Shown here: positions 10,600 through 20,990 of the stretch, piece after piece
Position numbering within the stretch: position 1 is the stretch's first letter
How the letters are laid out: each line of letters begins with the position of its first letter
Assembly (NCBI GenBank): GCA_001247695.2
Contig: LGRX02026963.1
Coordinates: 1 to 60,098, forward strand
Length of the DNA: 60,098 nt
Reading direction: 5' to 3'
Source of the DNA: Cymbomonas tetramitiformis
Lineage: Eukaryota; Chlorophyta; Pyramimonadophyceae; Pyramimonadales; Pyramimonadaceae
Made by a program: the position numbers and the translations under genes
Notes under the pieces: generated by a model
Told to the model about the DNA's origin: nothing
The model's input: only the letters and a program-made list of their open reading frames with translations
Databases searched by the model: none

Positions 10600-12785
10600 C
10601 GTGGTATGCCGGTCTGGTAGTCACCTGTGGTCCGTTTCTGCACCATGCGGAGGGCATCGGTGATTTATGTGATGTCTCAAGTACTCTCCTCAGGGAGGAA
10701 GAAGGCATGTGTCTATGTGCAGGGCAACAAGCAGGTGTTTCGGGTGTAGTGCTTTATCACTTTTTTCTCTGTGAAGTCACTGTGATAATTTTCAGAGAGT
10801 CCGCGTAAGAACAGCGCTGCGATGTGAGGTTCCAACAGGCCCAAGGCTGAGAACACATTTCTACGGTGGTAGCCAACAAATTATCTCTCCCTGACTTAGG
10901 AAGGAAGGATCGCGAGGTTGATAATGGGATACCGGTGGATCCCGTTAACATTAGACGTCTATGGGCGAGTTGTTTGGTCTCCCGCAGGCGACAGGCATGT
11001 GGTCTCACGTGGTGTGCGCACGAGTGAGGGACAGGGGCGGCGAGGTTTTCGAAGGGCAGTGTAAAGAAGACATATCGACCGGGACTTAGGATCGTATTGA
11101 ACAAGTCAATGAACAGGTGCGGCTGGAAGCCCTTTGCGGAAGGATTGGGAGGATGAAGGCAGCAGAGAATCAGTCGTGCGCCAATACGGCTTGAATTCGA
11201 TTCCATTCCACCATATTGTCAAGAAGAATATTTGAGACAGAGGCTGTGGAAAGTGGCAGTGGTTGTAAGCCCCCAAGTATGGGTTGTTGGAATTGAGAGG
11301 CTATATGCCAGACTAATTGAGTATGAGCGAGAGCCAAGTAGAGCGTACCTTGCAGTGTGTGGAGAATATACTACTGCACGATCGACTCCGTTCGTCTTAC
11401 GAAATCACTGGAATAGCCGCTGAGTTCTACTTCTCGCGTGTTTAAGTGCCAACACAACGAGGTCAGGTATGGCTGAAATATTGTTATGGAAAACGGAATG
11501 AAGTGCAGCAAGCCACAGAAAATGGAGGCGGCGGCGTTGCAACAACAGTGAGGATTTCCGCTTTTACTGCCGGTGTGAGGACGTCTCCGTATATGTGGGA
11601 CGTCGAAATTTCGGCCGAGGACCAGACGAAACACCAGATTGCAGTCCTAGCTCTCTCGTCTGATGAGCTAGTTCCCTGCTGGAGACGCAACCGAGCTCTA
11701 TGACGGTCCACCCCCCAGAATTGGTGGGACGATGTTACACTGTTAAATTTTAATTTCATGATCTGCTAACCAGGGCCCTTCAAAGGTACTTAGGTGTCAC
11801 CTCGTCATATGCCAATTATCAACACTAAAATGTAAAAATCGGGATAACCGCTTGTGGAATATCTCTACGTATGACGGTCCAGTTTTTTCAGAAAATCGAT
11901 ACCATTTTTTGCTCATTCGCGTATACCTCTCGCGAGTGCGAGCCACGGGCTGTCATCCCACTATTCTCCCACCCTCCACCCCCCACCCCTCAGGGGACTT
12001 ATAGGCATGTCTTGTGGAGTATCCGAGTAGCTCGCACGCCCTTAGCCATCAAGGGAATCACTCGACAACCCACCTTCAGTTCACCCACCCACCACATTGA
12101 TTACCCCCTCTGGACTTCGTCTATGACTAACCCCCAGAAATTTTGCAAGACTTTTGCAGGTTTTTCTCGCCCCCCTTAGCCCCACGGCGTACAAATTATC
12201 CCAAGGGACCTACTCGACCCCTGTGCACCGAAATATGGCTATGGGCCCTTCGCTACAGCTCGCACAATGCAGTTGAATCACTGCCCTTGGGGTTCCCTCC
12301 AGAATTGGAGGGCAAACCGTCATAGAGATATTGATCAGAATCGGTCAACCAAAGATGATGAGCGCATCTACACGACTTAGCGGATCGACGTATATGAACG
12401 ATTTTAGCCGAAACGCAATATTGGGGGAGAAAATACCGTGTGGATAGTAGGGGGTAAGCAGGCCCCCAAAAAGTCTAGTTTGGTAATTATCAACAGTCTA
12501 TATAAAAATGTGGATAAATCATGGGATAATTATCGGAATGGAACAAACTAGGAGTCTATGGACATCTACATGACCCAACGGATGGGATTGTATGGGTGGA
12601 ATACTCTTAAACCTTAATATATAGACCCGAAGCACCGCAGCGGGTCCAATTATCCGCGACAAAGAGCCCGCGTGCGGTGGGGAATGTGGTGTAATGATAA
12701 CAATAAGGAGGATAACAATGAGTACACGGACGTGTAAGGAAGACAAATATTGCGCACAAATATTCGTTTAAGGTAATGTTCTCGC
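10600..12785. other. Conserved gene-free block, copy 1
   Basis: Closely matches 32800-36518, apart from a ~1.6 kb difference at about 11665 (copy 2: 33867-35500). Several ORFs of 60-150 codons exist on both strands, without domains. AT content rises toward 12700. GGGAA at 12680-12684 is the empty target of the LTR retrotransposon present in copy 2. No gene is supported. Confidence 0.6.
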
Positions 12786-12957
12786 CTAGGTTGGTTATAA
12801 CGTGACCCCCCCCCCGTTTAAACGCAAGTTTAAACGCCAAAAGGGGGTGCACGTTTAAACGTATGTTTATTTGGCACGGGAAAGGTCTGGGAACATATAG
12901 CATATGTGCATATCCCAATATATGATATATCTTATATGAAAACATACCAGTTAACGC

Positions 12958-14183
12958 CTAAGCCGGCATAAACCCGGAGCACCTGCGGTTTAAACCCCGG
13001 TTTAAACCTTTTTTGGCCGCCGCGGTTAAAACCGGTTACGGGTTAGCATACTTAAGGACCTTTACCATATTTAAGGACCTGAGACTTAATAAATAAACAT
13101 AGTGTTATAGTGGATTTTTTATATACTCGTATGTACTTGACGACGGGAGTAGACCCGGTGGCGATGGTGATGTTGGTTTCTTGGGTCACTCTAACATACC
13201 ACCATGCGAAACTTTCCTCGGATTTAGACGACCCTGCTGGTGTCATAGTGAACTACAAACTTTTGGAGCAGACGAGAGTCATGCCAAGCCTGACTTTGTG
13301 TCACTGTGACAGTTAATGATGCCCCTTGCGTGTCCTCCTCACTGTGATTGTCACGTGCAGTTCCGTTGTCACGGTTCGATGGACCCGTTCCTTTCGGCAG
13401 CTCAGTTCGGCAAACCGAATCCCTAATAAAACATCTCTCGTATTTTATTATGTTATATTTTGCCTTCCACTGAGTGTCCTGCTACGTGCGGGTTACGTGC
13501 GGGTTACGTGCGTGATCAAAGTAGCCGAGAAAACGGATGCCACACCAAAGATGGTGGACCGATAACCTGACAGAAAAGGCTAATATATATTATATATATT
13601 AGACTGGCGGAAGCACTAGCAGGGAGTGACACCGTGATCGTTCACTGCAGACTAAGATGAGATAATAAAATAACTTTGGGGTTTTATTATCGAGGAACGA
13701 ACTGGCGGAAACAAGCTGACGTGGCACCTCGGGTCACGAAGGGGTGATCAGAGAGAGTGTGACTGCCCCCCACCTTATGGGGGGGGGGGCTGAAAGTCTC
13801 ATCTCACATCCTGTGTACATCTATTATATCTGCAACGTCAGATTTGCTGTAAGAGAGGAATGCTCGAGAGGTAACCTCTACTAACACGATTTCAGCTGCC
13901 TCGCTGTTCTTTAGTAGTTGCCTGCTTGCAGGATTACAGCGGACTCGTGACTTTGTCACTATTCTCAGCGTAAATATTTTATTATTAGTATCATCATCAT
14001 CTACTAACCGCCTGGCCGCAGAACTTTGCCAAATGTTGGGCTGCCGAAATAATGTTGTCAATTTGGCAATAATAGCAATTAAAGGGAGCAGCCCACGGTC
14101 GGGATTTCACCCGGTTAAAACCCTGGTTAAAACCTTTTTTAATCGTCGCGGTTAAAACCGGTTACGGGTTTACGCCGGCTTAG
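12958..14183. mobile_element. Nested non-autonomous hAT-like element
   Basis: 1226 bp, flanked by the perfect 8-bp duplication GTTAACGC (12950-12957 and 14184-14191). The termini begin CTAAGCCGGCRTAAACCCG. Both ends carry runs of GGTTTAAACC or GGTTTTAACC, arranged in the same order in direct orientation. No transposase is encoded. Its ends differ from those of the surrounding hAT, so it belongs to another hAT family. It contains an AT-rich palindrome near 13582-13603 and a G run near 13780. Confidence 0.9.
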
Positions 14184-14268
14184 GTTAACGCGGTAGATAT
14201 TCATGTATACATAGGCACCAATTACGTATATCAGTAGAGAATAGAGACCCGACACGTACTACGTAGGT

Positions 14269-14350
14269 ACAGGTTGCAGATATACATAACCAGAACAGGT
14301 TGCAGAACCAGAGCAGGTTGCAGAACCAGAGCAGGTTGCAGAACCAGAAC
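14269..14350. repeat. 20-bp tandem repeat inside the hAT element
   Basis: About four copies of CAGAACCAGAGCAGGTTG-type units, between the nested element and the transposase stop codon. Possible 3' UTR sequence. Confidence 0.8.
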
Positions 14351-14432
14351 ACCATAAGAGCAAAAGTGAATTCAATTAGACTTAAGATAAAATCATGAAT
14401 CTAGTTATTACTTAGATACTTACTTTACAAGT

Positions 14433-16754
14433 CTAGAAGCTAAGTACATCGGGTCTACGGATCACACGTCCAGAGGAGCTCACTCCCTGCAAGGATTCAT
14501 CAGAAGTGGGAGCATGGCGGAGTGCGCGGGAAGCTGCAATCGCATTCCCTCTAACGGTTGCACGAGCGATGCTCGCCTCACGGGTGCTTGCGGCCGCCAC
14601 TTCAGCTTCATCCCTCTCTTCTTGCCAAGCATCTACCCAACTATCTGTGCTCTCCGTCCCTTCACTCCAAGGGATGAGCTCCACCTTCCTGTCAACACTC
14701 TCAAGCTTCTGAATCTGTGCCGAGTTCCATGCCACATACATTCTTTTTTCAACATTGCTCCACAACAGTTGGTTCCTGTTACGATCTTCCACGAAGTTCA
14801 TAAGCTTGTGACCCCGCTCAGAACTTCCTGCACCTGCAACTTGGGCAGTGGCGCGCATGCCCACCAGCTGCAGCTCTTTCACACCAGAACCATACAAATA
14901 CCAGAAGTCTGCAGCAGAGATGATCTTAGCGGTCTCCCAAACGGTCTCACGTGAAAACACACCACGCTTAAGCTTGTATTCAAGCAGTTGTGTCTCTGCA
15001 GCGGATCTCTTGGCTAGGGCCTCAGTCCTTGCGACGTTATACGCCTTCTTCTCATCCTCAGTGGGCGAGTAGCCTTGCGCGAAGGCTGGTGGCATGGGGT
15101 ATGTTTTCTCAACAAACCTAGTGAAGGCCACCATCGTCTCATGGTCTTGGTGCTGATCCATATCTACAAACTCGGGATCTAATAAGTATCCTGTACCCTG
15201 CACTATGGTGTATCCATAGTCCCATCTGTACCTGTGTATAGCTACGATTTCTTGCAACATCTCGTCCCACTCGTATTCCCCTTCCTCCCAAGGTGCAGGG
15301 TCAGGGCAGGTCAAGCCTTTGAGGATCTCTTGCACTTCAAACTTGTGATACTGGATCTTTGACGCAGAAGGGCGGTCCGAGTCTGCAAGGCGTAGGAGCT
15401 TAACGATGGGCGTCAAAACTTGTAGGCACAACTCAATCTGTGGCTGCAAGTCTGCCTCACTTGCGAAGTCTTTCGCCTCACTGTAAAGCTCGTGGAGAGT
15501 GCGACTCTCAGGGGTCGCACGCTGTCCTCTGTTCGCCCTCACGTATTGCACAACTCCCTGAGAGGTTAACGTCTGAGTAATTGCGTCGATATGCTGCAAA
15601 AATGACGTAAAGCCATAAAAAACAGTGGCCTCGCGAGTCGCACCAGGCTGCGTCAGCATTCCTTCTGCCAGAGACTTGAAAGTAGCGAGAGCCTTTTGGT
15701 GATTAAGGATGAACTTGCGGATGACGTGCACCTTTTTGATAACTGCTTTGAAAAAAGGGAGCTTAGAAATATCGGCCACTTCCAAGCTAGAAACGTGAGG
15801 TTCACAAGGCCCCACGCTTACCCAAGGACATTCAGCCTCGATCAGAGGCCAGGAACCACGAGTCGCGTTGTCCATCAGGACTTGCACGACGCTGAAAGGA
15901 TTTTGCAGGGACTTGACATAGTCGATAACGAAATCGGCGATGAACTGCTTGTCTTTTGTTTTGCCTGTGCAATCCTCTGCCTTGACGAGCTCAGCCAACT
16001 CAGCGGAAATATCGATGAGATTGTTTATTGGCCTCTTGCAACCATCAGTAGCAACATCGGAAACTATCGTGCTACCAAACTTCTCAATAGGCGCACGCTT
16101 TGTAAGAATTAGGGCTTTGACTCTATCCGCATCGGCTGTTAGCATAGGACCGGCGATGACAGCATGGCGGCTTGGAGCAGTATAGGCAGGACCTACAAGC
16201 GCGACTTTCTGCAATGCTCGCTTGAAGTCTAAATTGTCGAGAACGTTTGGCGCAACATTGGCAGTGTAAAAGGCGTGCGCGAGTGCCTCATCAGCCAGTT
16301 TTTGAGCACTTCCCATGAAACCCGCCTGGATAGACGTCTGCTTACGCGCCTTAGCTGTCCCAAACACGCCTGCAGTAGCTTGATTCAAACCCTCGCGTTC
16401 ACGTTTCTTCTCCTTTGCATCCTTCTGTGACTCGCGCACAATAATGCACCTTGCCTTGGCCTGCTGATGAGATTCGTTACGCTGCTGATAGTCTACCTCG
16501 GTCTCGTGACTATGCTGAACAACTCCTGTGCAGATCGCAACACCTTCGCCAGAGATACCACACAAATGGGATAAAATGCGCGTAGTTTGGGCGGCAAAGA
16601 CAGCACCACAAAATAAACACTTGCATTGTTGCTTAGCACGGCCGTTTCCGCCTGCCGGCAACATATCTCCTTCCTTGCCCTCTTTGAACACGCGGACGAA
16701 CCACCACAAAAACGTCACGGCAGTCTCCTTCACAGCTGCAGTCCCTCTCACCAT
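14433..16754 (-). CDS. hAT family transposase
   Basis: Intact 773-codon single-exon ORF with an ATG start. It cuts and re-inserts the surrounding element. Visible domains: an N-terminal BED-type zinc finger (Cys46, Cys49, His63, Cys75); a DUF659-like catalytic segment at about residues 190-350 with the expected spacing of VATDG, VLMDNAT and CEPHVSSLEVADI (first and second acidic catalytic residues in the first two motifs); and a C-terminal hAT dimerisation region at about 610-700 (FWYLYG, then SSERGHKLMNF, RNRNQLLW). Length and order fit plant-type hAT transposases. The ORF is unbroken and the terminal repeats are perfect, so the element may be active. The promoter side (16755-17043) holds two palindromes. 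Confidence 0.95.
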   Translation of the reverse strand: MVRGTAAVKETAVTFLWWFVRVFKEGKEGDMLPAGGNGRAKQQCKCLFCGAVFAAQTTRILSHLCGISGEGVAICTGVVQHSHETEVDYQQRNESHQQAKARCIIVRESQKDAKEKKREREGLNQATAGVFGTAKARKQTSIQAGFMGSAQKLADEALAHAFYTANVAPNVLDNLDFKRALQKVALVGPAYTAPSRHAVIAGPMLTADADRVKALILTKRAPIEKFGSTIVSDVATDGCKRPINNLIDISAELAELVKAEDCTGKTKDKQFIADFVIDYVKSLQNPFSVVQVLMDNATRGSWPLIEAECPWVSVGPCEPHVSSLEVADISKLPFFKAVIKKVHVIRKFILNHQKALATFKSLAEGMLTQPGATREATVFYGFTSFLQHIDAITQTLTSQGVVQYVRANRGQRATPESRTLHELYSEAKDFASEADLQPQIELCLQVLTPIVKLLRLADSDRPSASKIQYHKFEVQEILKGLTCPDPAPWEEGEYEWDEMLQEIVAIHRYRWDYGYTIVQGTGYLLDPEFVDMDQHQDHETMVAFTRFVEKTYPMPPAFAQGYSPTEDEKKAYNVARTEALAKRSAAETQLLEYKLKRGVFSRETVWETAKIISAADFWYLYGSGVKELQLVGMRATAQVAGAGSSERGHKLMNFVEDRNRNQLLWSNVEKRMYVAWNSAQIQKLESVDRKVELIPWSEGTESTDSWVDAWQEERDEAEVAAASTREASIARATVRGNAIAASRALRHAPTSDESLQGVSSSGRVIRRPDVLSF

Positions 16755-16864
16755 ATTTACCTATTCTCTTGCCTTACTGTGTATGGGATATACGAAGATG
16801 GTGGTGTGCTAACGGTGAATGATGAGTGATATACGGTACCTTTTTTGGAAGTCTTTTCTTTCAG

Positions 16865-16901
16865 ATTCACGGCCGTGAATTTCAGATTCACGGCCGTGAA
16901 T
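16865..16901. promoter_or_regulatory. Duplicated palindrome upstream of the hAT transposase
   Basis: ATTCACGGCCGTGAAT occurs twice in tandem (16865-16880 and 16886-16901), about 110-150 bp upstream of the transposase ATG. A perfect dyad repeated in a promoter region suggests a protein-binding site; the binding protein is unknown. Confidence 0.5.
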
Positions 16902-17070
16902 TTCAGATATAGGGTACCTCATAGTGATATGGGAGCCTTAAGTATGGGGGGCTGTATGATAGGCAGGGTGCACGTTTAAACGCGCGTTTAAACGCCAAAA
17001 GGGGGTGCACGTTTAAACACGTTTCACGTTATAACCAACCTAGGTTCTCGCATGGGGATATTGACGCGGT

Positions 17071-17383
17071 AAGGTGATATTCGCGAATGAGTGATATATG
17101 CCAAAAGTGATATATGCCAAAAGTGATATTTGTGAAAAGTGATATAAGCCAAAAGTGATATTCGTGAAAAGTGATATATGCCAAAAGGAATATTCATAAA
17201 AAGTGATATACAGTATGCCAAAAGTGATATTTGTGAAAAGTGATATTCGTGAAAAGTGATATGCCAAAAGTGATATTCGTGAAAAGTGATATATGGCAAA
17301 AGTAATATTCGTGAAAAGTGATATATGGCAAAAGTAATATTCGTGAAAAGTGATACATACCAAAAGTGATATTCGTGAAAAGT
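17071..17383. repeat. AAAAGTGATAT tandem array (copy 1, expanded)
   Basis: About 19 imperfect ~16-bp monomers of CCAAAAGTGATATTYGTG type, often paired into 32-bp units. The homologous array in copy 2 (44516-44607) is only about 92 bp. The array starts 20 bp beyond the hAT target duplication and marks the right end of the segmental duplication. Confidence 0.9.
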
Positions 17384-17450
17384 CTAAAGGAAATGTTATT
17401 AGATTTCACATAAGCAGGTCATATCGCTCACTCAAACAAGCTGTGCAAGC

Positions 17451-18456
17451 TCAAAACAGGAAGCCAAATGGTCCTTCCTTCGTCGGCAAACCCAACAATT
17501 GCTGCACCAGAGCTTCCATGGCTGCTTTCTTGGCACTAGTTGCAGGTGTCTCCCCCATTGCCTTCAGCATTCCCACCAGCTCCTCCTTCACCAGCTTGGC
17601 CAGCTTCACGTGGTTACGGGCCTGCTCCACCTTCTTCCTGGCACCCTCTGCCAGCTTGGCATACTTGGCCGACCGCTCCATCTCCTTCACAGCCGCCTGC
17701 CGCTTCCTGACCTGTGTGTTTGTTGCTGCCGGCTTCTTCTGCTCTGCCACCTCTGCAATCGCCTTGAAGCTTGCATCCGACGAGTCATGGGACCCCTATC
17801 CCAAAACTGTGCACTGCTGACACGGCCACCCGCACGTTCCTCCTCCACCTCCGCCTCACCGTCCTCGGTGTCCTTCCTCCTTGCCTCCTTCCCCTTGAAG
17901 CCAAAAGTCGACACCTCCAAGTTCACCCGAGGTGCCTTGCTCACTGCAGCGACAGCTTTTGCATCCTTATCAACCAGTTCCCAATACACACACCGGTTGA
18001 AAGGATACAACCCTATTGCTGCCCAACCCTTCATGTTGTTCTTTCTACTGAAGGCCTCCATCCACGGCCGAGTTGTACAGGGCAGCAAGTCCGACATATC
18101 CAGAAAGGGTGACCGCGAGCTGTCCAGTTTGGCCACCAACCGTCCTGCCTTTGCCTTTTGGAATAGTGGTTTGAAGACACCAAAGTTCACCACGACCTCC
18201 CCTTGTGATATGTGCTCGCTGTGTGAGGAGGCCGCATAACTATAATAACCCCAACCGACCTGCAGTAGGCCAACAGCTCGTACGATAGGTGTGAACCATG
18301 GCCGTCACAAACAACCGCGATAGGGTTTTCAGGACTGCAGTCTGAAAACATGTTGACTATATTTGTCCGGAAATATTGAACTGCAATAGCATGCGTCATC
18401 CCGCCTGTCTTGTTGGCAAGGAAAGTGGCTACTACCCAAATGCATAGTCCTACCAC
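17451..18456 (-). pseudogene. Pogo/CENP-B-like (DDE_1) transposase remnant
   Basis: The upstream part (18456-18187) contains VVCDGHGSHLSYELLAYC followed by VMRPPHTAS, matching the second catalytic Asp region and PPHTSH motif of the DDE_1 family. The next part is in another frame (VNFGVFKPLFQKAK, then GWAAIGLYPFN), the expected continuation, and the last part (17750-17451) is a lysine/alanine-rich coiled-coil-like tail in yet another frame. At least two frameshifts and loss of the N-terminal DNA-binding and first catalytic region make this a pseudogene. A 22-bp direct repeat sits at the truncation point (about 18458-18503). Confidence 0.8.
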
Positions 18457-18827
18457 ACAATGCGTATTATGAACCCATGGTATGCGTATTATGAACCCAT
18501 GGTATGCTCAAAATGGTCAACCTACTGTTTTCATATGTTATTCATGTGTCAAATAAATTTCCTAAATGATAGGGTAGGTGTCGTCGCGTTTAGTTGGACG
18601 CTTTTAATCGTGTGCATGTAGGAGGGTGTTTTTGCTAAAATCGTAAAAAAGTCGGTGGTCCTACCACAAGGACCACCGTGTCCGAGGCATGTGTAACCTT
18701 CTAGATCAAATCTGATGTGGCGATGCGCTTCTGAGTGAAGAGTGTATCATCTCAGTGGCGTGTGCCGTGTTTCGTGCGTTGAATTGCATACGGGGTTCTG
18801 GCTTGGTTTTTTTTTTTTTTGCACCAG

Positions 18828-19586
18828 GCGGATCGCGTACTCGCTGCACGCGCTCATGCTGCAGAAGATTTCGCACGGCTTCGGATAGATATCCGTCATC
18901 TCATGTTGAGCAAAGTGCCAATGTTAGAACCCCCGAAGGATCCGACGAGCCGTGCATTCAGTGCACCAGTTCCGGTGGCAGCCATCTCCAAACATCTATG
19001 TGGAGTGGCGACGGATTTAGCACTTCGGTGCCTGGATGGTTATCAAGCTCGTGGGGGCAAGGTGCAAGGGGTGGCAATAGCGTTATGCTGCCATGGTGCA
19101 TGCCACTACGAGGACTACGTGGGGCGCGCTTGGTGGGAGGATACCCTCGGACTCTCTGCAGCGCATTTTGAGCAAGTGCGCCAAATGACCGCTTGGGCGA
19201 CTGGATGCCGCCCTGCTGCTAGAGTGCAAATGAAAGAACGAGGAGATGCCAAGCCAGATGTGTCGCAAAGTGATGATAAACCTGGGAAGCCGGAGGACGG
19301 AGAAGGCTCAACTCAGCTTGCTCATGGATCCGAACAAAGTGGACCTACGATGTTGAAGGAGGGCGAAGCTAGTGGAGCGGCTTTTGGTGCCGAGAGCTTT
19401 ACACCGGAGAAAATGCTTCACCTGGGAAGGATGTGTAAACAATTAATAGATGCAGGGAGGTTGGCGTATGTTCGAGAGGTTCTTGGGCTACAGGCAGATC
19501 TTGTGCAGTATTGCTTAGAGGAGGTTTCGGCAGAAAATTGTCTCTTAGTTGCGTGGGCACGTGATACGCCCGACGTCAAGGATTGA
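18828..19586 (+). CDS. TRM13: tRNA 2'-O-methyltransferase TRM13-like, 3' terminal exon
   Basis: TRM13 methylates the 2'-OH of nucleotide 4 in certain tRNAs. The ~252-codon open segment matches the C-terminal part of the family: ADR then RLRIDIRHL; AISKHLCGVATDLALRC; VAIALCCHGACHYEDYVGRAWW; TAWATGC; and LGRMCKQLIDAGRLAYVREVLG near the end. It begins directly after a long T run and GCACCAG, a strong splice acceptor at 18827, with no in-frame ATG. It therefore looks like the last exon. The N-terminal CCCH and CHHC zinc fingers and the SAM-binding glycine motif are absent upstream, where a transposase remnant lies. They may be in a distant exon or lost. A charged insert at about residues 125-185 looks lineage-specific. 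Confidence 0.85.
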   Translation, partial: ADRVLAARAHAAEDFARLRIDIRHLMLSKVPMLEPPKDPTSRAFSAPVPVAAISKHLCGVATDLALRCLDGYQARGGKVQGVAIALCCHGACHYEDYVGRAWWEDTLGLSAAHFEQVRQMTAWATGCRPAARVQMKERGDAKPDVSQSDDKPGKPEDGEGSTQLAHGSEQSGPTMLKEGEASGAAFGAESFTPEKMLHLGRMCKQLIDAGRLAYVREVLGLQADLVQYCLEEVSAENCLLVAWARDTPDVKD

Positions 19587-20990
19587 GATGGCAGTCGGAC
19601 ATGGTACACAAGCACGGCTACCCACACATCATTAACAAGTCTTGAACAGGCATCGTTATGTTATGGCATATACTGTATTATCTGACATTTGTATTTTTGA
19701 CTCGCCAAATTCCGACAGGATGAAAGCTATATCGCTTTTGCAGAAACCCTGCCAGCTGAAGCCAACTGTTTGAGAATGATGAAGCCCCGAAGGATGGACA
19801 CACTTCGAGCATTATATGTGCCGGAGTGCCGTCTTATTATGTTTCTTGTGTAGTGTCGGAGAGCTTGTGTGGATCCACATGTGCAGGCACACAGGTTAGC
19901 AGATTTGCAACTGAAATGTCCCACTCGGGCGACGCAAAATTGTAGCAGCCTCAGTGCCTACTTTTGCGCTTGTTGTGAGCAAACCATAGCTTACCAAAAA
20001 CGTATGTATGACCCGGTATGAGTCAGGAGGCATGACAGAACCGAGGTGTCCTATAGAAAAGGGATCGTAGTTCACGGCATACTGAGTTATTACTGAATTC
20101 AGTTGTATGTATAACTTAAATTTGTGTGAAAATGGAATTGGTAGATAATTATGTGCGCGCGCTTAATCCCCATTTTCGAAGAGAATACTTGATAGCATAA
20201 AGTATGCCTGTCCCATTAATTGCTAACGACGAGTCCTCAGTCTGTGTGGCATGCAATAGTTGCATTTATGTCACACAAGGCGATTCACGAAGTATGTATA
20301 TATGAGGCCTTCGAAGACAGCCCGATGACGGTATCACACTCTTAATAGTGGGATCATATCTGAACCGAAGACGCTAATGTCTCGAGTCGGTGAAGTCGCG
20401 ACGCTCGCGGTTTTCGGGCTCGCGTGTCTCAAGAAATGAGCCCATCCATGCGAAAGAACTGAATAGAGGGATATATCTAACTGATATATCCGATCAAGTC
20501 AGAAAGCAGTATTCCGTTCACAACGTGAGTCCGTTGTAAGTGTTCTTGATAATAAAGAAAGTGATAATAAAGAAAGAGATAACTTATAAACATAAAACCC
20601 GCTCGGACGAGCGGTCATACACGGCTGTACTGCTACTACTACTACCCCAGCTTGGTCACTACAGTCTGTACGGACTACGCGTCTGGGTTTTTTTTACCAT
20701 ATTTAAATACCATATTAATAAAAAAAACCGATCCCTGCAGCGCCAGTCTTAGCAGCGGCAGACTGCTGGCCCTGGACATGTTCCTTCACCCCAGATCGAA
20801 ACCGACCAGAATCCAATCCACCTCTGACTTTTACTGCTGAATCGCCCGCCACCACTGCAAGTTCGCCCACCACGCGCTTCCCCTCTTCTTTAAAGAGCTT
20901 GCTACGTAAGGATTTGACAGCAGCGCCGCTGCTTTGTCGACTAGCGAGGCTTGTGCGCCATTGTCCAAACCTTGTCAAAAGTTTATACTG
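19587..20990. other. Intergenic region
   Basis: No gene, repeat family or RNA gene is recognised. AT-rich stretches occur near 20540-20730. A 92-codon ORF on - (20715-20993) has no recognisable domain. Confidence 0.5.

Larger units (their letters stand above)
12786..17043 (-). mobile_element. Autonomous hAT transposon
   Basis: 4258 bp, flanked by the perfect 8-bp target duplication GTTCTCGC (12778-12785 and 17044-17051). Perfect 20-bp terminal inverted repeats: CTAGGTTGGTTATAACGTGA at the left and its complement at the right. Subterminal regions at both ends carry repeated GTTTAAACG motifs (about 12815-12865 and 16970-17020), probable transposase-binding sites. It encodes an intact transposase and contains a nested miniature element (12958-14183). 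Copy 2 has one clean GTTCTCGC at 44488-44495, so the insertion post-dates the duplication. Confidence 0.96.
1..17383. repeat. Segmental duplication, copy 1 (left edge cut by window)
   Basis: The sequence from position 1 is repeated in direct orientation from 22961, initially at a constant offset of about 22960, with only occasional substitutions. Similarity ends at the tandem array near 17383 (copy 2: 44607). The copies differ by transposon insertions, minisatellite length and small indels. Copy 1 holds the hAT element (12786-17043), which copy 2 lacks. It lacks the LTR retrotransposon, the Mutator-like element and about 0.5 kb of flanking sequence found in copy 2. The true left boundary is not visible because homology is already present at base 1. 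Confidence 0.95.

Noticed and set aside
10098..10663. Possible CRISPR array or repeat protein
   Set aside because: The 35-bp units are head to tail with no unique spacers. The three overlapping ORFs exist only because 35 is not a multiple of three and the unit lacks stops.
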